NCBI GenBank assembly: GCA_904066235.2
Contig: CAJFCV020000005.1
Location: 7,559,501 to 7,623,500, forward strand
Reading direction: 5' to 3'
From: Bursaphelenchus xylophilus
Lineage: Eukaryota > Nematoda > Chromadorea > Rhabditida > Aphelenchoididae
Length of the DNA stretch: 64,000 bases
Shown: positions 14,207-24,669 of the stretch, in pieces
How positions within the stretch are numbered: position 1 is the stretch's first letter
Layout: every line of letters begins with the position of its first letter
Program-made: the position numbers and the translations under genes
The notes under the pieces: generated by a model
Database searches by the model: none
What the model was told of the DNA's origin: nothing
What the model saw: the letters and a program-made list of their open reading frames with translations, nothing else

Positions 14207-14640
14207 TGTCCTTTGATCAAAACAATAGTAATTACAATTAACGCCATTTTATAATTCCGTAAATTGTAGCTTAAACAACTGCAACGTTACGCTTACCATT
14301 GATGCATCATCTTTTAAACAGAAATGTGTGACAACTTGAGCCACAAACATCTGTGTTCCTCTTAACCCCGCCTTTATATTTCCGCCTAAACAGTGAAATT
14401 GCAAGTACTCCAGCACTAGTACTTTGTATTATTCCGAGGATACACTGAGATCATGAATTTCGTATCAGCTGTTGCATGTTACACTAATTTTTGCGTATAC
14501 TCGCCGGAGTCGCAGAAAATGCCAATTCAGCTGAGGGAATGTGATACAGTTGAATTAATACGATAACTGGGATAACATGACATGCAAAATTCGCACTCAC
14601 CAGCGTTTTAATAAAACATATTTTAATAGATTAATGTTAC

Positions 14641-14853
14641 GTACAGTTGTGGGAGGCCCACATGAAACTCATCGGTATGGAAAACAGTTTTTTACATGCA
14701 ATGGCCCCAATGTTGTACACGGCATTAGGAACTGACGCCATTGCTAAATATGCGGCAGAGAATGGTTATAGGCGCAGATCCGGTGGAACATTTTTGGAAG
14801 CAAAGGTGCAAATGAGCGGGCGAAAGACTGGGTTTAACAACTTCATACTGTAA
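14641..14853 (+). other. possible orphan exon or gene fragment
   Basis: Downstream of an acceptor-like TTACGTACAG runs an open frame of about 70 codons with balanced, protein-like composition (LWEAHMKLIGMENSFLHAMA, later AKYAAENGYRRRSGG). It ends at TAA, or alternatively at a donor-like CT|GTAAGG. It has no ATG at its start, and I found no partner exons nearby. I do not recognise the family. It could be a relic exon of a decayed gene or chance. Confidence 0.2.
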
Positions 14854-17800
14854 GGCTCATAGTCCACAAAACGTTTTTAACATGAGTTTACCATGCTGTG
14901 TTATCTTGATGCAGCCCTTATTTTTTGGTCTGTGTTTTGAATAGCTTCCTTTGATAATACATAGCGAAAGCTTTTTCCATGTAAATAATTTCCTTTCATT
15001 TCGACGACTGAGCCCGCGAAAATAGGAATACGATTTTGTAAGATTGCGACGACCATCTGACCAGACTAGTTTCTCTCACTTTTCAAAAGGGTTACAACAT
15101 CCTGTTGTCATCAACAACATTTCTGGTCTTGAAATGTTATTGATGACAAAAGGTCTTAGTTTGCAATTTCCGCCCAAATATTGCGACCAAGCCTGCATCA
15201 AAAACCGGCTCCCAAATCCATTAATAAGGCTTAAATTTCGCAAAAATACATGGAAGAAACCGAAAAACGCGGCCCAAACCCGCTTATACGATATATTTTT
15301 GGAGAATCGTCGATGAATGTTTTTGGATAAAGGAATTTTTTTCCTTTTCCAGAACCGATCATCGATCAGCAAAATAATATCCTAGCAAATTATGGGAGAT
15401 TAGGTAATTGGTTTCTCGTGGGATTACCTTTAAAGTGGATGCAGTTTCTGGGCCACCGAGGGTTCATCTCGGATTTTGAGTTCAGGCGGGATACTTCTGG
15501 ACGGTTTTTGTTCTTCAACCACCAGGTCGGGGGTGGATTAATCTAATAATTCGAGGTTTACAGATTGGGAAAATGAGAAATTCGTAGCAGGAAATGGCCC
15601 TTAAATTCGGAAAATTTCCTGAATAAGTTATGAGACGCTTGGTTTAACAATTTTGGAGGCCATAGATTTTCATTACTTTTATTTTGGAGGTCAAAAATGT
15701 AGAAATGCGAAAAATTAGTTCACGTGTCATAGATAGACATGACGAGGGGCGAATTTTGAGAATTTGCAAAATTTTGTATACTGATCGCAACAACAGATGC
15801 AATTTCTGAATTTCCAATTTTTTTCAACAACGCCCTGCATTCGATTTAACGAAACTCGCTTAACAGAACTTTATTTCAAGTACAAGTTAGTCAATGGAAT
15901 TCGAGTACAAAAATTTGTTGTAAACTTTTGTTTGTACCACATAAACTAAAAACATAAACTAAATTGCATGGTTGGTCGGTTGAACTTTCCGCTACGACCG
16001 TAGCGTTGACCTGATTTCACACGGGCGCTTTCACAGTTTTTCTTCGTTTTTTAGTAAAAACCGTAGATTTCCAGTTAACGGAAAGTTCCAAGATATAGTC
16101 CGTTTTACTGTAAGATACATTCTGCGCCAAGTGGAAACACCCATCGCAATGGCCTCTTGATTGTGTTTACGGCTTACAAATTTTGCGTATCATCATACCT
16201 TTTCATATTCACTTTGACACATCAGTACGGGTTCTGACGTTACAATAATCTCTGAAGCGCAATATCGGTTTAATGAGCATTTTTAAGATCCATTGGGGTC
16301 CTATTTGCCCCAAGGTCACTTTCGTTTTCTGTAAAAACTACGTTATAGTATGAGGTCTTCTTTTGGTAATTCCTGGCCAGTAATTGTGTTTATTACAAAC
16401 CTATACATCACAAGGTTTGTGGCATAAGAATAAGTAGAATTTGTAAATTGTACTACATCACAATAATACTTTACAATGTATCCATGTCTCCTTTTTACGG
16501 ATGAAATGGTCAACGTTCGTATTCTTATCGAGGAAACAACGTCTCGCTCTTGAATTTCGTACCTACAAGTGAAAGAAAAATAGGCGCTGTTTTACGCAGA
16601 TACCCAAGTTTCCAACGAAATTTGAAGTGCTGTAAATATCGTATGTTACAAACTGCTAAATAAGGTTTGACCCTTACCTGTTTGTATTGCAATTGCGTGT
16701 CTGTAGTTGCGATTTCCCTAAAGTTTTGTATTTAATTCCTACAAGCATGACGAAGGCTCTAAATAAGCGCTTAATCGTGATTAATAGACGTTTCGAACCG
16801 TTCCGAAATGTTTTTAAGAAATCTTTAGAAGGACTTCTTTTAAGCTTGCAGTGAGACATGATAATATCATCAGGTATCCAAATTTTGATCGTGTTCTTTT
16901 TTCGAGATACACTTCTGGATGCTCCTTGTGATTTCTTAAGGTCGAACCCCTAGACCTGTCTCAATGCGGATTTTTTCTCATCAAAAAATTCAAGCCTTGT
17001 TGCAAAATTTATAGTTCAGATTGGCTATTCAACCTTCAAGGCTTAATAGCTGATACAGTATGCCTGTTTTATTAATCTGCTCAAATTCCGTTAAGTCCGG
17101 CTCTTGCAGTCTTATAACGAATGGATGGTGAGCATTTATCATTAGGTTGTGTACCCCGTACTTAGCAGACGTACTTTCTTAATCCGAGAGCTTAATCACT
17201 TCAACGACTTTAGCGGCGTTAATCCGAATTTGATTGAAGTTTTGAGTTTCTAGGATAGCATTTATCGGTAATTTTTAATTGCCCTTTTTCGCTGATTGTC
17301 TCTTCCCTTGCTGCATCCGTCAAAAAGCCTGACAGGTGAGATGAGCTTAATTAAGCTCCCACCATATCAACTTCCTCTCCACCCCACATGGGAAACACAC
17401 CGGTTAGGGAGAACGCCATTAACGGAGAGTGTGGAGCGCTGCCTACAAAATGTAACAGTATAAACATTCGTTGCCTGCATTTTTGGTTTTTTGTTTGTTG
17501 GTGTTTGGTTCTTATTGAAACGGTGTGCTTATTGGCCGCGCCTATGCGGAGAAAAAGCGGATTTGGCAAAAGCAAAAACAGGGCGGGGCATCAACACATA
17601 TATAAGGGGCCAAGGTCAAAAGGGGCGGCACTTCGGCTCCCCGCACCCGTTTAACCACATTTAAATTAATGGCCCTGGAATTTATCAGCAGTCGCTGTTC
17701 CCGTTCGCGTGGCGTTTGGTTTCAGCGTACGTACGACCTGACGGAAATTGATCGAATATTTATAGGTCATATAATCATTTTATTTGGGCTACGCTACCAT

Positions 17801-18183
17801 ATCACACTAGTGATAACAGTTCTTTTATAAGTTTAGAGTAGCTTTCTGATGATCGAATCTTTGCGTGTCAGAAATATCATCCCTTTAGAACCTTTATATT
17901 TTATATCATTAACTTGTTACCCGTGGTTCCAGAACTTTTAGGTAGTTTACCTAGCATTTTTCCTATTTCATCTTTTATTTACCCACAAAAAGCATAATTT
18001 TCCTAAAGCCGTCTTCGAAACCTGCATTTCCTTTATCTTTCAACCGTTTGCGTCAACGGTTTGCCATACGCAACTTACACGATTTTTTTAGACGCAATAC
18101 ACACAGAAGATCGAGCTGCAAGCTTCGACTCAAACCGAGATCCGTTGGTCCACAACGTTCCCGTTTTTACAACGCACTAACCA
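14854..18183. other. non-coding region upstream of the sulfatase gene
   Basis: No supported gene. A short hairpin lies at 15103-15149. Around 15.83-16.1 kb there are imperfectly inverted TTAACGAAACTCGCTTAAC-like motifs resembling a degraded element. A slightly more GC-rich patch at 17.35-17.66 kb has frames on both strands that look like chance. The last few hundred bases should include the sulfatase promoter, but no core element is recognisable. Confidence 0.5.
15103..15149. repeat. 19-bp stem hairpin
   Basis: TTGTCATCAACAACATTTC pairs with GAAATGTTATTGATGACAA across a 9-base loop, with one mismatch. No function is evident. Confidence 0.5.
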
Positions 18184-18197
18184 TTTTGCACAGGTTC

Positions 18198-21031
18198 ATG
18201 TGGTCCAAAATCGGCATCACATTGTTTTCGCTGCTAGTGGCGTGCGTGGTATCGGTGCCGACAGCGTCAAATCATGCACGAAATCACATAGGGGCCACCC
18301 CAGAACGACCGAACATTGTTGTCCTCATGGTAGACGATCTAGGATATGGCGATTTAAACAGTTACGGTAACCCCACGCAAGAGTGGACGCCAGTAGATCA
18401 ACTAATGAGTGAGGGAACGAGATTCACAAACGTATACTCCGCCGATTCAATGTGCTCGCCATCTCGGGCAGGCTTCATGACAGGTAAGAGAGCAAAAAAT
18501 ATTTTATGACTAGTGTTATTCGTGCAATATTCAAGCAGTTTTCACAGAATATATGATTAAAAATGTGGGTCGCATGACGGAATTTTGGATACCATTTCTA
18601 GTATTAAATTCCGTTATGGGAATCCAACTCGAACCCGATCGTCGAACAGAACATCATGCGCTGTTCTCACGCACCCATATACCTATATAAGACTCGGGTC
18701 CTTCTCTACTCAAATTCCATCACCTTTTGCATTATAAATTAGGTCATGCATACATATAAAATCCGACATGAATCTTAGTCATGTAAACATTCAATGGTAC
18801 TCAAAATTCACTGATTGCAAATGCATGCGCAAAAGTTTAATTTGAGACGTGAATGATGTTTTGTATTTTCAGGACGTTTGCCCATCAGACTAGGCGTTGT
18901 TGGTGGAGCCCGCGTATTTGTCGCTGCAGATTCCGGAGGCCTTCCCAGACATGAGCCAACTATCGCTGAAATGCTAAAAAATGCAGGTAAGCAAGATTAA
19001 AATCTAATGAATATATTAGTCACGCAAAAGGATACAGAAGATCCTCTTACGCAAGTGCATAGTAGATAATTATAAAAGATCGGTCTTTAAAGTATAATAT
19101 ATTTATTCTTGTAATAAGCGTGATTTTTAAGGATACCATACGGGCATGATTGGCAAATGGCATCTTGGAATCAACAAACACAACCGAACTGATGGTGCTT
19201 ACTTGCCTTCCAAACGAGGCTTTGATTATGTTGGCCTAAATCTGCCCTTCACAAATGTCTACGAGTGCGACCAGTCCGGAGATTTCATTCCAAAAGGACC
19301 TGAACCAGCCAAGTGTTTCTTGTACTACAAAGATGATATTGTACAGCAGCCCATTCGTTTTGAGAATCTAACGGAAGATCTTGTTAACGACTGGAGGATG
19401 TTTTTGGAGGACTGGGAAGTGACGAAGAAATCTGAGCATCCATTCTTCTTTTACTTCTCTTTCCCTCACGTACACTCAGCTCAATTTGCCAATAGGATCT
19501 TCAAAGGGTCATCTCGAAGAGGTAAGCTTATAATTAGCATACACATAGCCTGATTTATTAAAAGTACTAAACGACCAAATTTTAGGACTTTTTGGTGACA
19601 ACGTCAACGAAATGGCTTGGGCTGTTGGAGAAGTCGTCAGCGATCTTAAATCAAGAGGAATTGAGCGCGAAACGCTCATTGTCTTCATGTCAGATCACGG
19701 GCCGCACCAAGAACTCTGCAATAATGGAGGAAGTACCGCCGGTCTTAAAGGGGGAAAATCAAACTCTTTCGAAGGAGGATTCAGAATCCCTTTTGCGACA
19801 TGGATGCCAGGCACAGTTCGGGCCGGGCATATCTCCCATGAAGTATTGTGGAGTTTAGATCTATTCCCGACATTCAAGAAACTGGCCGAGCTTGGAGAAA
19901 GCAGCACAGAGGTTAACGGTAAATTGGACGGAACAGATGTCTGGTACGAGCTCAGGGGTTCGCCTGTCGATCCCAACATTAGGAGGTCAAAAAGGCCTGA
20001 CTTAAGTAAAAGACGGCCGATTTTCTTCTACTGCAACACCCATCTTATGGCGGTGCGATATGGAGAATACAAGATCCATTACATGACCTCGCCCATTTTC
20101 CGTAATTATACTACCAACCCCAACTTGAAAGAAAACTGTCCCGGAGGCAAACCGATAGATGACTGGTGAGTCTTTCAATAATTATGCTTTGTTTTTACCG
20201 GATCACAAAGGTGAAAATTTATGTAAAGACCTCTAGTTCCTACCGTAACCAGACCCCCAAAGTAATCAGAGCCATGTCGGGCAAGACCGCGTTAAGGTCA
20301 TGCATTCAGAGATTACATCATGAATTCAATTATTCCATTACCTTTCTGCAGCAAACAAATTGTTTTTCCCGCCGGATATACTTACACGTTTCCTAAGAAA
20401 ACATACGCAATTATAAAACGGCCGCTTCCTGAATACTGAGTTAATTCTTGTCACACACGCCTACTCATCGCCGACTCATTTTTTTTATTTTAGGAAGTCA
20501 CCTTCCCATTTAGCGCGTTCCCTTTTTAAAATTGACCTATTGAGCTGGAGGAACTAAAGTCATTAACGGAGAAACTACGGTCCATGGGGCGGGACTCTTA
20601 CTAAATAGAACTCTACATAATTTTCTGCAGAATTCTTAAGAAGCAAAAAAAGGCAGTTGCTTTTAGAAGCAATTTTAATTTAATTCTTTTTCAGGTACAT
20701 ATCGCAAACCTGTCCCGAAGAAGAGCTTCAAAAACATGATCCGCCACTAGTATATGACCTGAGTCAAGATCCCTTCGAAATGTACGAACTCCCAGCAGAA
20801 CAAGTTCCTGACATGTTATTGGAGAAAGTAGAAAGTATTGTTGAAGACCATAAATCATCAATTGAACCCGCACCAAAACAATTGGGAGACTTCCAGAAAC
20901 ATCTAATACCGTGCTGCAACTACCCTATCTGTCAATGCGACTTGTTCAATGAGGACATGGAGCTAGTGAGGAGGCGGGTGAACCACCTGTACATGCCTAT
21001 GAGGCATAACTCGAGCTCGATTGACTATTAG
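18198..21031 (+). CDS. secreted/lysosomal arylsulfatase (ASA/GALNS/STS type)
   Basis: Five exons (18198-18483, 18873-18986, 19132-19521, 19586-20165, 20695-21031) join in frame to give 568 residues. An N-terminal signal peptide (about residues 1-20) precedes metal-binding [12 protein letters not shown] (Asp46-Asp47). The sulfatase signature [12 protein letters not shown] starts at Cys86, the residue converted to formylglycine in active sulfatases. IGKWHLG (Lys142, His144), the HVHS block, SDHGPH and the GGFR/SLDLFPT blocks follow in family order. The cysteine-rich C-terminus ([10 protein letters not shown]) resembles arylsulfatase A/GALNS. An acceptor-like TTTTGCACAG lies 4 bases before the ATG. 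An AATAAA is at 21475. The family hydrolyses sulfate esters in lysosomes or outside the cell; the substrate cannot be read from the sequence. All core catalytic residues are present, so it is probably active. Confidence 0.95.
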
Positions 21032-21474
21032 GATCGCCAATCTTACATTCATTAGGTTACCTTGTTGGGATCGGGAAAAGGGCGGGATAGTACAAACTTT
21101 TCAGTTAAAAATTGTTAGTTATGCTTCAACAGGCCTTGAAGAAACCAAAACCATTGCATTCTTGCCAAATCCGATCCCTTCCCTCTCATATCTTCCACAT
21201 ACGTTACAAAACCCCCATTCCGAGCACTGTCTTGATTGTTGGATTGATTTTCGTGTAGAATTTTATTGTAACTTTTGAGCTTTAACCCTCAATCTTAGTC
21301 AACAACACTTTATCACGGGTCCAATTTTACTTATTGTTCTTATTTACTATTTCTGTGCATGTTGTATATTTTAATAATAATGTTATGTTTTCAACTTATC
21401 CAGCCAATTAATTTCACTTTCTACGACTTGAAAACCCCCCGTTGTTATGTATCTAGTTACATTTGTATAGCACA

Positions 21475-21480
21475 AATAAA
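21475..21480 (+). terminator. poly(A) signal of the sulfatase gene
   Basis: AATAAA lies about 445 bases after the sulfatase stop codon and is the first canonical signal on that strand. The implied 3' UTR is long for a nematode. Confidence 0.55.
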
Positions 21481-22690
21481 TTAAAATTATAAAAAAAGTC
21501 GTGCGGAAATTTTAATCTTGAAATTGACTGTCAGAAAGCGCCGATGTTTGGTGTGCAAACCGTCGAAAACAGTGGGATTACGCCTTGAGAGAACCATTAA
21601 ACCAATCATTTTCTGGGAATTATTAGACGTTCAGCGCCTCAAAGATCTGGGGATCTGGTGCCTGAAGGAGATTTGGAAGAGCGGATTGGAGATTCTAGCC
21701 TCTCCCGACAAAACAAAGGGCGGCAACCGGAAAGCGGATAAGTGTTGACGGAATAAGATAGCTTAGTGATTCAATGAATAATACTAATCAAGAGTTTCAA
21801 ACAAACACATATCTGTTTGTTATATCTTTAAGCAGGTTAGCGCTGCTGAGCAAAGATTACTTTGCATAAAGGAAAAATATGTACAAAAAAATGTTGCTAG
21901 AAAAATGTGGGACACTCAAGACCGCACGGTGTAGAGCAAGAGCCGGTAAAAATCTCCCGCGAATGGATATAACGGTGAAAACTTAACAATTATCTACGCT
22001 TACATATTTGTGCTTTTTACATACGTAAGCCTATTCACAGTAAGTGCATCATCATTATCCGCGTACCTTCTTCAGGATTGTTCGATTAGTTTTTGATATA
22101 ATGTCACAAAACTTTCAAAACGAATTAAAGATTATTGGACCGCCTGCTTACAATATATCATCAGCACTCGGCCCGCGACATTGCACACCAAGTGCGCCCC
22201 CATAAATATAAATAACTTTCTTGACTCATTTAAATTCATGGGCATCTCTCGGCTTACAGTCGTATTTTTATCCCCCACCTCCCAAAGAGTTTCCGGTTCC
22301 GCACCAAATAATTGAATTCAAATGTGCCGAAACTTCCAATTATCAGTTTTTACCCGCGTTCTAAACCCCCACAATAATCGTGAGACAATTTTGCGTAGTG
22401 TGCTCGAAAATTGTCCATCCCTCCCTGGGGGATGGTAATCACAAAGGTCGGTACACCTTATCATTTTTTACGTAATAGGCTGAACTTAAAGCGCGTGTTA
22501 ATAGGATAATTGGGAGAATAACTCAACTGGGGATCGCAAATCGGTGGATCCCGTGAAAATATTACTTTTTAACGCTCCCTTTAATGATGTTTCCAAAATT
22601 CAATTGACGTCGACAGCTTAACGAATTGAAAATCAACTAAAGAATGAGTACCGCTAACACCATATTTTTTTACAAAGCTGGTGTAGACTC
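21481..22690. other. intergenic, no gene seen
   Basis: One 76-codon frame at 21.5-21.75 kb follows the sulfatase poly(A) signal, but it has no homology or splice context that I can recognise. The rest is AT-rich spacer. Confidence 0.5.
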
Positions 22691-22970
22691 CATATACAGT
22701 GAGGAGACCTGATCCAGTGGCAAAAAACGTACCATTTTGCATCCGGGAAATATCAAAAATGTGGCAAAATGCTTCCCTCTCCAATTGCAAAAACTTCGTT
22801 TTGAAGGGCGCGCTCTTTTTCCTCACAAAAAGAGCTAAAGAAAGAGCGGGTGCGCTTTTGAAATCTCAGTTTTTTCACTTGGAGAGGGAGGTATTTTGCC
22901 ACATTTTTTGGTGCTTCCTGGATGCAAAATGGTACGTTTTTTGCCACTGGATTAGGTCGCCCTGTATATG
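22691..22970. mobile_element. palindromic MITE, about 280 bp
   Basis: The two arms of about 85 bases pair with few mismatches. The left arm has GACCTGATCCAGTGGCAAAA then ACGTACCATTTTGCATCC; the right arm has the complement (GGATGCAAAATGGTACG, then TTTTTGCCACTGGATTAGGTC). Further inward a GTGGCAAAAT block and a CCCTCTCCAA block also pair. The ends read TA-CAGTGAGGAGACC and GGTCGCCCTG-TA, so a TA target duplication with CAG termini is plausible, as in Tc1/mariner-derived MITEs. The interior has no coding capacity. Confidence 0.8.
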
Positions 22971-23163
22971 TCAATCATTATTATTCCTTTATGTATGCAA
23001 TGCGCAGAATCGTTGCTTTTGACAATGCAGTAATCTGTAACCAGAAGGTTTTGTCCTACCTTATCAAAAATGCTATAAATTAAAACCCCAAATTTTGCAA
23101 TTTCACATAGTTTACTACAATAGAAAGTACCGAGTTTTAAGTATAAACTAGTCTTGCATACTC

Positions 23164-24412
23164 TCATGAAGCCTTCCTCATCTTCTTCAACTCCACCAAG
23201 CAGAGATCATGGAATTTCTTGTAATGGTGAACAAATCCCTTGACTTCTTCCGCATGCTGCTCTTTCTGGATTGGTAGTTGTCCTAGAATTCCGACCAGTT
23301 TAGTGAGTTGGGCATTATATTCGGCTTGAGCTTTCTCAAAAACATTCTTTCGAATCTCTTGCATCTCCGGATTTCTAGCTGTTTTGAGCTCATGGCGGGA
23401 GTAATCCATCTCCTGACGGACCGAGTTCAACTCTGAAATAATTTAGTTTACCCATGGATGCATTAGTACCCTTAATTTTCGTTTTGCAACAAACTGAAAA
23501 AACCAATGAATTTTGTGACACTTCGTAACTTACTTTTTCTTTCAACGAACATCTTTTCGCATTCGACCAGGAGGAAAGTTCTGATCTTCTTTAGGTCCTT
23601 CCTCACTTTTCGTTGATATTGATGGTGAGTTTTGCTGAGGCTAGTTAAAAGAGCTCGATGTTTTTCGACTAATTTCTAAAAAACCATCAAAAAATTTACC
23701 AATTTTCAAAAAAACGATGAAGTCACTATATTCCCACTTACCTTGTCTTCATAGACTGCCTCAGCTTTGCCCAGAACTTCATTCAGTTTTTCAAACGGGT
23801 TCGTTCCTTCCGGATATTCGAAATTCATCTCGCCGGAGGGCTGAGATACCAACCCTGGGGTTTGTTGAGCGGCCAGACAGATGTTGCGGGCGACATCTTC
23901 GAGCACAATCTGGTACATATCTACTTCTTTCAAGTTGTCGGTCAGATCTTGGGGATACTCGGTCTTATCTACGGTTCCAACCATCTCCCCCACCTTCATT
24001 ATGAAGCGTTTGAAGCCACTGCGACTACCGTGGCTGCTGTTATGAACAGACCTGAAATAAAATTTTTATGAGTTTATTGTCGTGTTTTACCTTGTAATCG
24101 TATTTTCAACCAATCTCTTTCCGTTTCATAAAGAATTTTCTGAGATACGCCCAAGTTTTCGCTTTCGAAATTGCCCAAATTTTTTCTGCAAATTTACCGA
24201 TGATTTTAAGAGAGCTCTTATTCTTCCAATTTTGACTTACCTTTGCTCATGTTGACTTTTCGTCATTTTCCTGCTTCTAGAGCTACTGTTCGAGTCCTTC
24301 CTAAAATACTTGTTCTTGATATTACTTTACTTTGTAAAGCCTACTGACTAGAGTGGACTAGACTGGCAGTCCTGACGCTTCTTCGCTCCGGCTTATTCTT
24401 GCTTGCATCCAT
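23164..24412 (-). CDS. BAR-domain protein (membrane-curvature family)
   Basis: Five exons on the minus strand (24345-24412, 24241-24300, 23742-24051, 23534-23675, 23164-23432) give 282 residues in frame. A Ser/Arg/Lys-rich N-terminus (about residues 1-60) leads into FKRFIMKVGEMVGTVDKTEY, the start of a BAR domain. Long charged helices follow (KLVEKHRALLTSLSKTHHQY, then RKDLKKIRTFLL and HHYKKFHDLCLVELKKMRK), as in endophilin-like BAR proteins. No SH3 domain follows. BAR dimers bind and bend membranes, so a trafficking role is likely. A shorter start at 24266 (ATGACG) is possible. I prefer the upstream ATG because a 44-base intron (24301-24344) keeps the frame open. Its first exon begins about 175 bases past the pmt-2 poly(A) signal, suggesting it is the second gene of an operon. 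Confidence 0.88.
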
Positions 24413-24586
24413 GTTTTCTCTCTTCTGAACTCAGCTCTTTGGTAGGGCAATTGAAAGATCCACCGCCGACCGTTTCCTCTCCGTTTCGCATAAATAATGA
24501 ACTTTCAACGCCTTCATAAAGGCCGTGCGAATTTTGCAAGGGATGGTAAAGGTTTCGGTCGTGCTTCGACTCCAAAGTTTTCTACT

Positions 24587-24592
24587 TTTATT
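24587..24592 (-). terminator. poly(A) signal of pmt-2
   Basis: TTTATT on the plus strand reads AATAAA on the minus strand, 78 bases past the pmt-2 stop codon. It lies about 175 bases before the BAR-gene start, a spacing compatible with an operon intercistronic region. Confidence 0.65.
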
Positions 24593-24669
24593 CAAGGGCA
24601 TGATGGTATTTACTATAATTTACATAGCTAGCGAATATTTATATTTTTCAAAGGTCGAAGTGGTTTGTT

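Noticed and set aside
17351..17654. Opposing frames of 74 and 88 codons in a GC-richer patch
   Set aside because: Open frames on both strands reflect base composition. Neither looks like a known protein.
22753..23022. Frames within the 22.7-23.0 kb element
   Set aside because: They lie in the arms of the MITE and mirror each other on opposite strands.
24091..24185. Exon-like frame (KNLGNFESENLG onward) between the BAR gene's early exons
   Set aside because: Including it breaks the phase of the next exon. Skipping it joins 24241 directly to 24051 in frame and yields the expected BAR N-terminus, so it is intron.
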